From the NCBI RefSeq assembly GCF_000255455.1, contig NZ_JH621283.1, forward strand, positions 1 to 34,062: a stretch of 34,062 bases of DNA. The letters are read 5' to 3'. Source of the stretch: Aquimarina agarilytica ZC1 (GTDB lineage: Bacteria; Bacteroidota; Bacteroidia; Flavobacteriales; Flavobacteriaceae). Positions 16,248-25,813 of the stretch are shown here, piece by piece. How positions within the stretch are numbered: position 1 is the stretch's first letter; each line of letters opens with the position of its first letter. Below the pieces are notes generated by a model that made no database searches, was not told where the DNA came from, and saw only the letters and a program-made list of their open reading frames with translations. The position numbers and the translations under genes were made by a program.

Positions 16248-19200
16248 CTATTTCTTAAAAACTACTAATTTTTTAAATCGTGAAATAGTACCCACTTCTA
16301 ATTTTAACATATACACTCCCGATGGAATTTGATCAATTAAAACAGTTTCGAAAGTTCCATGATTTCCGTCAATTTTAGCTTCAACTAATGTTTGCCCTGT
16401 AAGTGATATGATACTATAATTTACTACCTGACCTTCATAGTTTGACAAATCAAGATTAATTATATGATCAGCTGGATTAGGATAAAAAGTAATTCCTCCG
16501 CTATTTCCATCTAGATCAGATAAATTTTTATTCCCTTTAGCTGCTATTAATTCAAACTTTTGGTTTGCATTTGTCTCACTCTTTTTCCAAAGTACTACTC
16601 TTTTATTAACTCCATTAGATTTATCCAACGCCAAGGCTTCACAATGTGCCGGAATTAAATAATACGTATCATTTTCTTTTTCTATTTTCCATCTTTTATG
16701 ACTTCCACTAACATTTGTCCAAGTACTTACCAAAGCTCCATTAGCACACTTCGCATTAGGAACTTCTAAGTACCTATTTGATCTTACATTTTTTAATGTA
16801 TGTAAGCCGTTACCGACGTGCTTTATTGCCCACATATGATCATTAAATACTTTTTTTGATGAATACATACGTACTTTATGATCATCCCAATCTGGAGCAA
16901 TCACATTTTGTTTACTTAAAGTATTTTGAATAATATAGGTTCCATTTATTTGAACTACTCCAGGTGCTTCCGCCTTAGCTTTTACTTCATTTAACTTAAA
17001 CTTCTGGTTGACATTAGCAGCATTGTATTGCCAGATTTTCACATTACCATTACTCCCTGAACTTTTATCTAAAGTAAATTTTGGACAGTGTACTGGTCGT
17101 AAAAAATAGTCACTTCCATTTTTAGTCACATACCATTTTTGATGATTTGCGCCACCCGAAGTCCAAGAAGTAACATTGGCATTACTGCCACATTTCCCTG
17201 CACTAACTTCTAAATAGCGTTTTGTAGCTACATTAACAATATGGTGCTCTCGCTTACCTAAAGGTATAAACTCCCATTGTTGATCCTTAGCGCCTAACAC
17301 ATTATACATACGCACATTATGCTTATCCCAAGTAGGTGCAATAATATTTTGTTTGCTTGTTATATTTTGAATAGTAAACACACCATCAACAGTCACATTA
17401 TTTGGTTTTTGAGCAGCTGGAGATGGAGAAGGCTGAGGCGTTGGCTTACTAACTATTGGCTCCTCTGCTGGCGGTGTAATCGGTGACGGTTTTGTTGAAA
17501 CCCCACTAAGTCCTGGAACACTTGCCATTTGAAAACCTGTTCCCGGAGATCCTAAAAGTACCATAGGCTTTTTAGATCGATCAATAGTTACAGACATAGC
17601 AAATGGGTAGGCCATTCCTTTATTCTGTTTTTTCCAAGTTTTACCTCCATCATTAGAAAAAAGCACCCCATTAGAATTCTTTTTATAGCCCCCAGAATGT
17701 ACCGCACTAGAAGATGTTGCATATAAAATTTTAGAATTTTGAGATGCTACTCCTACCTTTCTCATATAATCATCGGTAAGTAACTTTGTCCAAGTATCCC
17801 CTCTGTTGGTACTCTTATATAATCCTTTTTTATTTCCTTTTGCCGTTACATACAGCCAATTTTTGTTATTAGGATCTGTTTTTATGTCATAAATTCCTGT
17901 GTATGGATTAAATTCCCAAAAATCCACACCAGATTTACCTTTCATTTCTTTATGACTAACATCCTTCCATGACTTTCCTGCATCGGCAGAGCGTTTTAAA
18001 CCAGCTTCCCCTCCTGCATAAACGATATTTCCATTAAATTGATCTACAGCTGTAAATCTACACCCGTTACAATCATAAACTCTTGACCAATTTTGTCCAT
18101 CATTAGTACTTTTATATACATCACCTTGAGCAGTCACATAAAGCGTTCTATTATTTTTAGGACTCTTACGATCCAAAGAAAGACCCGAGATTTTAGTTTT
18201 TGGCAATCCTTTGGATTCTTTCCAACTATCCTTTTGTCCTTTATTGGTACTTTTCAATACAAAAGTTGGTGTTTCCGACTTTTGTCCACTCGTTAATACT
18301 GTCCATACCACATTTCCACGTTCTGGATCCGAAACTACCGAAAAGCAATTCCCTCCTTTTCCTCCTTTCCATCCGTACTTTCCATTGTTACCACTTTCCC
18401 AGGTTTTTCCTCGGTCTAAACTTCTCCAAAAACCAATATCATACCAAGCAGTATAAATAGTATTTCGATCAACTTCACTAATATCGGCATCAACCATATT
18501 CACATTATCAAAACCAGTACTCTGCCATTTTCCTTTTGAAACCTGATTGGCATGCATTACTTTAAAGTTTTTTCCTCCATCTTTTGATCCGGTAACCCAT
18601 TGAGAATTTACCCAGTAAAAATTATTTGCATTGGACAAATCATCCCCAATAGTTCTAGCTAAACCATCGGCAGTTGTTGAGTAAGTTCCTTGAATTTCTC
18701 CATGAAAAGTAGGTTCCCATTTAGCTACTTGACTTACTTTTTTAAATGTTTTTCCTCCGTTTTCCGAAACATAAGTTCCCGATCTGTCATTCCACTCTGC
18801 AAGTATTCTAGAAACAATTAATGTTATTTTAGCACTATTCTTCGGGTTTACAAAAACCTGACCTACTTGATCTTGTAATTTTTTCCAACTTTTACCTCCG
18901 TTTGTACTTTTAAATAATCTTCCTTCTTGATTATTAAACCAATGACGATTACTACAATTAGCTGCCGCTGTAGTTATGTATAATGTATTTGGATTATTGG
19001 GATCAATAGCCATATCAACAACTTCTGGATGACCTTCAAAATTAGTACTCTTAGTTAAATTAGTCCAAGTTACCCCTCCGTTGGTACTTTTATACAAATC
19101 TGCTGTAGCACAAGCTGGCCTTCCTTTTCCTGTTAACAAATACACCTCATCCGCATTTTTTGGATTTGCAACAATTTTGATAATTCTTGTTTCAGGTAAA

Positions 19201-19799
19201 TTTGTACTTACTTTTTTCCAAGTATCACCATTGTTTGTTGTTTTCCAAACTTGAGCAACTTTTGAATTCCAATTTCCTTTGTGAAATGAAGCATAACCAA
19301 TATTTGGTTTATTTGTTCCAAATTCAATATCACTTACGTAACCTTTTTCCGAAACTACTTTTTTCCATGAATTTCCTCCATCGGCAGTTTTATACATTCC
19401 ACCAGTTCCTAAAAACATGATATTTCCGTTGGTTCTATGAAATCCCATTCCACCAACATGTGTATCTTCAAATCCCTTGCTTGCACCTATAACATCCCAG
19501 GATTTTCCTCCATCCTTACTTCTGTAAGCACCACTTAAGTCACTCCCAGCAAGTACAATTCCACTTTTACTGGCTCCAACACAACCGAACCAGCCTCCAC
19601 CGCCAGGGTTGGTGCGCTTCCAATTATGATTTTGTCCAATTATTGTATTTATAGAAAGAAGACTTGTAAAAAGTAGTAGGCTTAGTAGCAACCTTGATGT
19701 TAAAACCCCTATTCCTTGTTTGGGTTTTTGTTTCTTTTTTGTTGTTTTTTTGTGGTCTGAATAAAATAACTCATCCCATTTTTGTGAGTGGTTTTCCAT
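16248..19799 (-). CDS. Secreted Asp-box (BNR/GH74-like) propeller with two ricin-type lectin domains and T9SS tail
   Basis: About 1183 residues from the ATG at 19799. The frame is also open from an ATG at 19871, but those 24 extra residues look non-coding. A basic N-region precedes a hydrophobic signal (RLLLSLLLFTSLLSI). The mature protein opens with NPGGGGWFGCVGASKSG and SDLSGAYRS, resembling GH74-type propellers, and has about 13 Asp-box motifs (S-x-D/N-x-G-x-T/S-W, e.g. STNGGVTW, SNDGGKTW). A Pro-rich linker (near 17400-17510) leads to two tandem ricin/CBM13-like domains, each starting with a KQNxIAPxWDxHxVRMY pattern and containing QxW/QKF motifs. It ends in a T9SS type A domain (GGITFYPNPADH, PSGVYMLKLEV). 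This predicts a surface or secreted carbohydrate-active protein. Whether it is a hydrolase is uncertain; the second GH74 catalytic Asp could not be placed. Confidence 0.88.
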   Translation of the reverse strand: MENHSQKWDELFYSDHKKTTKKKQKPKQGIGVLTSRLLLSLLLFTSLLSINTIIGQNHNWKRTNPGGGGWFGCVGASKSGIVLAGSDLSGAYRSKDGGKSWDVIGASKGFEDTHVGGMGFHRTNGNIMFLGTGGMYKTADGGNSWKKVVSEKGYVSDIEFGTNKPNIGYASFHKGNWNSKVAQVWKTTNNGDTWKKVSTNLPETRIIKIVANPKNADEVYLLTGKGRPACATADLYKSTNGGVTWTNLTKSTNFEGHPEVVDMAIDPNNPNTLYITTAAANCSNRHWFNNQEGRLFKSTNGGKSWKKLQDQVGQVFVNPKNSAKITLIVSRILAEWNDRSGTYVSENGGKTFKKVSQVAKWEPTFHGEIQGTYSTTADGLARTIGDDLSNANNFYWVNSQWVTGSKDGGKNFKVMHANQVSKGKWQSTGFDNVNMVDADISEVDRNTIYTAWYDIGFWRSLDRGKTWESGNNGKYGWKGGKGGNCFSVVSDPERGNVVWTVLTSGQKSETPTFVLKSTNKGQKDSWKESKGLPKTKISGLSLDRKSPKNNRTLYVTAQGDVYKSTNDGQNWSRVYDCNGCRFTAVDQFNGNIVYAGGEAGLKRSADAGKSWKDVSHKEMKGKSGVDFWEFNPYTGIYDIKTDPNNKNWLYVTAKGNKKGLYKSTNRGDTWTKLLTDDYMRKVGVASQNSKILYATSSSAVHSGGYKKNSNGVLFSNDGGKTWKKQNKGMAYPFAMSVTIDRSKKPMVLLGSPGTGFQMASVPGLSGVSTKPSPITPPAEEPIVSKPTPQPSPSPAAQKPNNVTVDGVFTIQNITSKQNIIAPTWDKHNVRMYNVLGAKDQQWEFIPLGKREHHIVNVATKRYLEVSAGKCGSNANVTSWTSGGANHQKWYVTKNGSDYFLRPVHCPKFTLDKSSGSNGNVKIWQYNAANVNQKFKLNEVKAKAEAPGVVQINGTYIIQNTLSKQNVIAPDWDDHKVRMYSSKKVFNDHMWAIKHVGNGLHTLKNVRSNRYLEVPNAKCANGALVSTWTNVSGSHKRWKIEKENDTYYLIPAHCEALALDKSNGVNKRVVLWKKSETNANQKFELIAAKGNKNLSDLDGNSGGITFYPNPADHIINLDLSNYEGQVVNYSIISLTGQTLVEAKIDGNHGTFETVLIDQIPSGVYMLKLEVGTISRFKKLVVFKK

Positions 19800-19890
19800 T
19801 GAGCTTTGGTTTTTATATGTTTTGTTCCTGCAAATAACGTAATAAAAGCAGGTTTTAATATTTGTAAGCATGTAAGAAAATTTGCGGCTT

Positions 19891-19898
19891 CACCTCCT
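19891..19898 (-). promoter_or_regulatory. Consensus-like AGGAGGTG upstream of the propeller gene
   Basis: On the minus strand AGGAGGTG is a near-perfect Shine-Dalgarno sequence, unusual in this window. It lies 19 nt before the ATG at 19871 and 91 nt before the ATG at 19799, too far for a normal role at either. It does contain a GTG that would open a 12-codon peptide (VKPQIFLHAYKY then stop). A leader peptide is possible but weakly supported. Confidence 0.25.
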
Positions 19899-20068
19899 AT
19901 TTTCCTATTAAAAGATTATTTTTTTAGGTAAGAAGCAAAAGTTCAACTTAGGTCCAAAAAAAAATTAAGTACCTCATTATTTTAACTAAAAAAGTGACCT
20001 AAAACAACAACCAAATAAAAAGGATTTCAATCGAACAATTCTTTAAATAGCAGTTCCTATTAAAAAAA

Positions 20069-20971
20069 CTAATCAATCAAATTATTGGCTATACGAAAAG
20101 TATTGGCATGAGCCTCAATAATGGTTTTTATATCGGGAGAGTAGCCTCCTCCCATTGAGCACATTACAGGAATACTATTGGCATAAAAAAATTCCAACAC
20201 ATAACGATCGCGCTCCATACATCCCGCTAACGAACAGGATAATTTGCCTAATTTATCACTCACTAAAATATCAACTCCAGATAAATAAAACACAAAATCG
20301 GGTTGCTCTTGTTTAAAAAGTTTAGGTAATGTTCTTTTTAATACACTCAGATAAGATTGATCATCAGTTCCATTTGGCAAGGCTATATCTAAATCTGAAA
20401 TTTCTTTTCGGAACGGATAATTTTTTTCTCCATGCATGGAGAAGGTAAACACCTTTGAATTATGCTTAAATATTTCTGCTGTCCCATTCCCTTGGTGCAC
20501 ATCTAAGTCTACAATTAATATCTTTTTAGCTAGTTTATGGTGTAATAAATAAGCTGCAGCAACTGCTTGATCATTCAACAAACAAAAGGCCTCGCCCCTA
20601 TTAGAAAAAGCATGATGCGTCCCTCCTGCTATATTCATAGCAATCCCATTTGTTATGGCATATTTACAAGCATCAATGCTACCTTGTGTAATTATTAATT
20701 CTCGATTAACCAATGTTTCAGACAATGGAAAACCAATAGCTCTCACCTCACTTTTTGGTAAATTTAATGCCCTTAAATTAAAAAAGTATTCCTCTGTATG
20801 TACGCGCAACACATCTGTTTCAGCAACTATTTTGGGTTCAAAAAAATTATCAACTGTACAGGTACCCTCATGTAATAATTGCTTAGGTAGTAAATCATAT
20901 TTTTCCATTGGAAAACGATGTCCCTTTTTCAATGGATGCTCATAACATGGATGAAAAGCTATTTTTAGCAA
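20069..20971 (-). CDS. Histone-deacetylase family (AcuC/AphA-like) deacetylase
   Basis: A 300-residue zinc-dependent deacetylase of the arginase/deacetylase fold. The catalytic pair GGTHH is at 117-120. The zinc ligands fit Asp157 and His159 in VDLDVHQGNG, and Asp234 in LSGVDIL. The GGGY transition-state tyrosine is Tyr277. The N-terminus KIAFHPCYEHPLKKGHRFPM is the usual start of this bacterial group. The start is TTG at 20971: an in-frame stop lies just upstream and no ATG precedes the conserved N-terminus. Known bacterial members deacetylate small molecules such as polyamines, or proteins; the substrate here is unknown. It follows the GH117 gene by 24 bp on the same strand. It is of standard length with all key residues. 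Confidence 0.9.
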   Translation of the reverse strand: MLKIAFHPCYEHPLKKGHRFPMEKYDLLPKQLLHEGTCTVDNFFEPKIVAETDVLRVHTEEYFFNLRALNLPKSEVRAIGFPLSETLVNRELIITQGSIDACKYAITNGIAMNIAGGTHHAFSNRGEAFCLLNDQAVAAAYLLHHKLAKKILIVDLDVHQGNGTAEIFKHNSKVFTFSMHGEKNYPFRKEISDLDIALPNGTDDQSYLSVLKRTLPKLFKQEQPDFVFYLSGVDILVSDKLGKLSCSLAGCMERDRYVLEFFYANSIPVMCSMGGGYSPDIKTIIEAHANTFRIANNLID

Positions 20972-20995
20972 ATTATTTTTTTAATGAATTTAAGG

Positions 20996-22279
20996 TTATT
21001 TACCAGCACCCTCTAGGAGTTTTTGGTTCATTTTTGCAATACGCTCACGCTGTCTCAAATTTAAACCTTGTCTGTAATGTACATCTGGCGCATGATAAAT
21101 TCCCGTTTTTTTCATTACAGGGTCATCAATCTCTTGACTTAAATCACAATCAAAACGTGTAAGTATCGCATGTACTCTATCTGGTCCATTTACCCAATTA
21201 AAATGCGAAAGCCCCCATGTAATTCCCTTTCCATCCTTAGTATCTGTAAAGGCATCAGGAACAAAGGGCCCTGCAGCTACTGGCATTAGACCTACAATAG
21301 ATTTTATATGAAAATTCACACCATCTTCGGCATATTGTACGGTATAATGCTCATTTCCATCCTTTATTACCAATGCTGCTATTCCCGTTTTATATGGAAA
21401 TAGTGTTGTTTCGTGCCCCCCCGCAATAACTGGATTAAGTGGATGTTTTTTAAATGGCCCTAAGGGATCATCTGCAATAGCTAAACCTTGCATTCTAATC
21501 AAGTTTGGATTTCCATCAAAATCAGATTTGTAATACATATAAATTTTTCCATTATGCACTAACGGATAAGGATCATGAATAGAATATTGATCCCATTCGC
21601 CTTTGGCTCCATTGGGAATAACCAATTTATGAGTCGCTGTCCAAGGACCATCGGGCGAATCTGCATACGAAACAGTTACCGGACAATCATCACCACGCTT
21701 ACCACTGGTTTCCATAAAACCTTGATAATACAAATAAAATTTACCCTTCCATTTTAAAATATCTGTTGTACTCACCGAACGCCAACCTACATTTGGTTTT
21801 GCAGGCCTTTTTATAGCCACTCCTTCTTCTTTCCAAGTAAATCCATCTGTGCTGGTTGCATACCATATATCACATAAATCCCAATCAGCCGAAGGAATTA
21901 CATCCGTACTTTTTGCAGCACCTCGGGGTGGTAAAGGTGTGTCTCGCTTAGTGTACCATACATAGTACTTCCCATTTTCAAAAATAACTTTTGAAGGATC
22001 ACGACGGGTAATGGTACCATCCCCATTATTATTATCAAATCCCTTTAGCTCCGTATATTTAAATCGTGTAAAAAAATCATTATGCTCTGGCCTTGGCGCT
22101 GCATACATGTCATAATTACGTTCCATAGACGCGCTAAGTGGCCTATTTGGTTTTTCTTTTGGAAAAATAAAAGGAAAGGCTTTGGTCTCTTGCTTTTTTT
22201 CTTGAGCAAGCCCTATATTTTGACAAAAAAACATGACTAAAAAACAACCAATCCCTGCGCCCTTAAATAGCTTAATCAT
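20996..22279 (-). CDS. GH117 family glycoside hydrolase (3,6-anhydro-L-galactosidase type)
   Basis: A 427-residue exported five-bladed propeller enzyme. A signal peptide covers residues 1-25 (hydrophobic GCFLVMFFC, ending GLAQ). The segment RPLSASMERNYD (46-57) matches the N-terminal helical region used for domain-swapped dimers in GH117. Key residues can be placed: Asp94 in TRRDPSKV (expected base), Asp236 in SIHDPYPL, and His289/Glu290 in GGHETTLFP (acid region). Known GH117 enzymes release 3,6-anhydro-L-galactose from the non-reducing end of neoagaro-oligosaccharides, the last step of agarose breakdown. Some members have other or unknown specificity. It lies 41 bp after mfd and 24 bp before the deacetylase gene, with no SusCD pair or other agarase in this window. 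The family is clear; the exact substrate is inferred. Confidence 0.92.
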   Translation of the reverse strand: MIKLFKGAGIGCFLVMFFCQNIGLAQEKKQETKAFPFIFPKEKPNRPLSASMERNYDMYAAPRPEHNDFFTRFKYTELKGFDNNNGDGTITRRDPSKVIFENGKYYVWYTKRDTPLPPRGAAKSTDVIPSADWDLCDIWYATSTDGFTWKEEGVAIKRPAKPNVGWRSVSTTDILKWKGKFYLYYQGFMETSGKRGDDCPVTVSYADSPDGPWTATHKLVIPNGAKGEWDQYSIHDPYPLVHNGKIYMYYKSDFDGNPNLIRMQGLAIADDPLGPFKKHPLNPVIAGGHETTLFPYKTGIAALVIKDGNEHYTVQYAEDGVNFHIKSIVGLMPVAAGPFVPDAFTDTKDGKGITWGLSHFNWVNGPDRVHAILTRFDCDLSQEIDDPVMKKTGIYHAPDVHYRQGLNLRQRERIAKMNQKLLEGAGK

Positions 22280-22320
22280 AACTAATTTATTTTCGATAAT
22301 AGATGCTTAAACTTACACAA

Positions 22321-25300
22321 TTATTTTTGAAACAAACTCATTTTAAGCAAGGCATCTTCGAGTGTTTTTATTTCCTCAAAAGTGAGCAATAAACGCAATC
22401 CATTTCGAGTTTGTTTTTCTTTCATTTTAACCTCCGATGGGTTTTGTTGTACAGCATGTAATACTTTATTAAAAATAGCACTCTGGTAAAAATCAGACTG
22501 TTGATCACTAATAAAATACCCAATCAACTTATCTTGTTTAAGCACAATTTTTTCAAGACCAATTCGTGTGGCCATCCATTTTAAACGCACACTATTTAAT
22601 AAATCTTCCGCTTGAGCGGGAAGTGCTCCAAATCGATCCACTAAATCTTTTTCAAAAAGCACCAATTCCTCTTCGGTCTTTAATTTATTTAAATCCGTAT
22701 ACAAGCTCAAACGTTCCGAAATACTATTGATATAATCATCGGGAAATAACAATGAAAAATCGGTATCAATCTGCGTATCCTTTAAGAATACTTTTTCTTT
22801 TTGCTCATCCTTGTACAAGTCTTTAAACTCATTTTCTTTAAGTTCCTCTATGGCTTCATTTAAAATTTTCTGATAAGTATCAAACCCAATCTCATTAATA
22901 AACCCACTTTGTTCTCCTCCCAACAAATCACCAGCACCTCGAATTTCTAAATCCTTCATGGCTATTTGAATTCCGCTCCCCAATTCCGAAAATTGTACCA
23001 AAGCAGTAATTCGCTTACGTGCATCTTCGGTCATCGCGCTGTATGGAGGTGTAATAAAGTAACAGAAAGCTTTTTTATTACTTCGCCCTACGCGACCTCG
23101 CATTTGATGTAAATCCGAAATTCCGAAATTATTGGCATTATTAATAAAAATGGTATTGGCATTTGACACATCCAAGCCACTTTCAATAATCGTGGTAGAA
23201 ACCAACACATCAAAAGCACCTTCCATAAAGTCCAACATCAATTTTTCCAACTGCTTCCCTTCCATTTGCCCATGACCTACAGCCACTTTGGCATCTGGAA
23301 CCAAACGCTGAATCATCCCGGCAACTTCCTTTATATTTTGAACACGATTATGAATAAAAAATACCTGACCGCCACGTTGAATTTCATAGGAAACGGCATC
23401 GCGAATAGTTTCCTCATTAAAACGAATTACTTCGGTTTCAATGGGGTATCTATTAGGAGGAGGTGTAGCAATAGTTGACAAATCACGTGCTGCCATTAAA
23501 CTAAATTGCAAGGTCCTAGGAATAGGTGTTGCCGTTAACGTTAAGGTATCCACATTGGCTTTTATCGTTTTTAGCTTATCTTTTACGGCTACTCCAAATT
23601 TTTGTTCTTCATCAATAATTAGCAAACCTAAATCTTTAAATTTTACGTTTTTACTGGCTAATTGATGTGTTCCTATAACAATATCAACATGTCCTTTCGC
23701 TAATTTTTCTAAGGTTTCTCTTTTCTGTTTAGCCGTGCGGAATCGATTCAAATAATCGACCGTTACTGGAAAATCTTTTAATCGCTCACTAAATGTTTTA
23801 TAGTGCTGAAATGCCAATACGGTTGTCGGTACCAAAATAGCTACTTGTTTTCCATTATCAACCGCTTTAAACGCTGCTCTTACTGCTACTTCGGTTTTCC
23901 CAAAACCAACATCACCACACACTAAACGATCCATGGGCTGCTCCCCTTCCATATCCGCTTTAACAGCTGCAGTGGCTGTACTTTGATCTGGAGTATCTTC
24001 ATATAAAAATGAAGCTTCTAACTCGTGTTGCAAATAACTATCTGGTGCGTATTGAAAGCCTTTCTGGAGCCTTCGCTTTGCATATAATTGAATTAAATTA
24101 TAGGCGATGTGTTTTACTCTGGCTTTTGTTTTATTTTTTAAGGTTTTCCAAGCTTTTGAACCCAACTTATGAACTACTGGAACCTTGCCATCTTTGCCAT
24201 TAAACTTCGAAATTTTATGCAAAGCATGTATACTCAAATACAATATATCGCGCTCTCCATATATTAATTTGATGGCCTCTTGCTTTCTGCCATCCACATC
24301 AATTTTTTGGAGTCCAGCAAATTTGCCTATTCCATGATCAATATGCGTGACATAATCGCCAATTTCTAGACTAGTTAATTCCTTTATGGTAATTGCTTGC
24401 TTTTTAGCAAAGCCATTTTTAAGGTTAAATTTATGATACCGCTCAAAAATCTGATGATCGGTATAACAGACCAACTGGGTTGTTTCATCCACAAAACCTT
24501 GGTATAATGAAAGTACCGTAGTTTGGTAATGCACCTCCTGCTCCATATCTTCAAAAATATCATGAAATCGCTTGGCCTGTTGTTCACTTACGCAACAAAT
24601 AATATTGGTATAGCCTTTGGTATGATTTTCATTCAAATTTTCGATAAGCAATTCGAACTGCTTATTAAATGACGGTTGTGGTTTGTTATTAAAATTAATA
24701 ACAGCCACATCCTTTGTATTAATTTTGGAAAACACGCCGCCCAATTGTACATGCTGAAAGGCATAAAGTTGATCTTTGATCAACTGAGCTTGACAAAATA
24801 ATTCTTCGGGAGTGCCTCGTTTAATTTCACTATCTAGTTTTTCAAAAGCTATTTTTGCTTTCGCGAAAAGCGAATCCACCCGATCATATAGTAATTCCAA
24901 ATTTTGAGTAATAATAACACTTTCTCGTGATATCGATTCAAAGAATGGCACACGACTCTCTACCTGTGTTTTGTGCTCAATATTTGGAATAATTGTAATT
25001 TTATTTACTTTATCTGTCGAAAGCTGCGAAGCCACATCAAAGGTTCGAATACTATCCACCTCATCTCCAAAAAACTCAATACGATAAGGCTCATCGTGGC
25101 TAAATGAAAACACATCTACAATACCACCTCTAACCGAAAACTCCCCCGGTTCGGCTACAAAATCCACCCGATGAAACTCATACTCAAACAATACTTCATT
25201 CACAAAATCAATACTGAGTTGGTCCCCGTTTTTGATTTTTAATGTATTCTTTTCAATAGCCTTTTTGGTGACTACTTTTTCAAAAAGCGCATCGGGATAG

Positions 25301-25683
25301 GTTACCAATACCAATGGCTTTTTTTTATTGTTTACCCTATTCAATACTTCTGCTCGCTGCAGCACATTTGCGTTATCTACCTCTTCTATTTGATAAGGCC
25401 TACGATAACTCCCAGGATAAAACAACAAGTTTTTCTTACCTAAAACAACTTCCAAATCATTTAAATAGTAAGCAGCTTCCTCTTTGTCATTACAAATGAG
25501 CACATGTGTTTTTTTTATATCTAAAAAACTATCTGAAACTAAAAATGACAAATACGAACCTACAATACCTTTAGCATGAACATTCTTTGAAGCCGCTAAA
25601 GCTGTATTAAATTTTTCTTGAAGCTTGGATTGCTTCAAAAGTGTAGCAATACTTTTATTATCCAAAGGTGAAATTTTTAACAA
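22321..25683 (-). CDS. mfd: Transcription-repair coupling factor Mfd
   Basis: 1120 residues, full length. The N-terminal part holds the UvrB-homology module (FYPGSYRRPYQIEEVDNANVL, then FSVRGGIVDVFS). Residues about 437-500 form the RNA-polymerase-interacting (CarD-like) domain (IGDYVTHIDHGIGKFAGLQ). The RecG-like translocase follows with Walker A GDVGFGKTE at 590-598, the DEEQ box at 691-694 and TATPIPRTLQ, then the TRG motif region (MRGRVGRSNKKAFCY) and a C-terminal TRCF domain. It removes stalled RNA polymerase and recruits UvrA to lesions. No in-frame ATG lies near the N-terminus; TTG at 25683 is the best start, with a TAG stop upstream. A perfect -7-like TATATTTG overlaps this TTG, so a downstream TTG (codon 7 or 16) is possible. 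It is probably co-transcribed with the GH117 gene. Confidence 0.96.
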   Translation of the reverse strand: MLKISPLDNKSIATLLKQSKLQEKFNTALAASKNVHAKGIVGSYLSFLVSDSFLDIKKTHVLICNDKEEAAYYLNDLEVVLGKKNLLFYPGSYRRPYQIEEVDNANVLQRAEVLNRVNNKKKPLVLVTYPDALFEKVVTKKAIEKNTLKIKNGDQLSIDFVNEVLFEYEFHRVDFVAEPGEFSVRGGIVDVFSFSHDEPYRIEFFGDEVDSIRTFDVASQLSTDKVNKITIIPNIEHKTQVESRVPFFESISRESVIITQNLELLYDRVDSLFAKAKIAFEKLDSEIKRGTPEELFCQAQLIKDQLYAFQHVQLGGVFSKINTKDVAVINFNNKPQPSFNKQFELLIENLNENHTKGYTNIICCVSEQQAKRFHDIFEDMEQEVHYQTTVLSLYQGFVDETTQLVCYTDHQIFERYHKFNLKNGFAKKQAITIKELTSLEIGDYVTHIDHGIGKFAGLQKIDVDGRKQEAIKLIYGERDILYLSIHALHKISKFNGKDGKVPVVHKLGSKAWKTLKNKTKARVKHIAYNLIQLYAKRRLQKGFQYAPDSYLQHELEASFLYEDTPDQSTATAAVKADMEGEQPMDRLVCGDVGFGKTEVAVRAAFKAVDNGKQVAILVPTTVLAFQHYKTFSERLKDFPVTVDYLNRFRTAKQKRETLEKLAKGHVDIVIGTHQLASKNVKFKDLGLLIIDEEQKFGVAVKDKLKTIKANVDTLTLTATPIPRTLQFSLMAARDLSTIATPPPNRYPIETEVIRFNEETIRDAVSYEIQRGGQVFFIHNRVQNIKEVAGMIQRLVPDAKVAVGHGQMEGKQLEKLMLDFMEGAFDVLVSTTIIESGLDVSNANTIFINNANNFGISDLHQMRGRVGRSNKKAFCYFITPPYSAMTEDARKRITALVQFSELGSGIQIAMKDLEIRGAGDLLGGEQSGFINEIGFDTYQKILNEAIEELKENEFKDLYKDEQKEKVFLKDTQIDTDFSLLFPDDYINSISERLSLYTDLNKLKTEEELVLFEKDLVDRFGALPAQAEDLLNSVRLKWMATRIGLEKIVLKQDKLIGYFISDQQSDFYQSAIFNKVLHAVQQNPSEVKMKEKQTRNGLRLLLTFEEIKTLEDALLKMSLFQK

Positions 25684-25813
25684 ATATACTGATTCGCTTA
25701 TTTTATAGTAAGCATGACTCTAAATACAATTGTTAAAAGTTCCGAATTAAATTACCTCTCAAAACCCCTAAACTTTATTAAATTAAACTTTATTTTCATT
25801 TGCCTTTAGAAAT

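Noticed and set aside
17400..17510. Pro/Ser-rich stretch considered as a repeat array
   Set aside because: It is an ordinary interdomain linker between the propeller and the lectin domains, without a regular DNA repeat unit.
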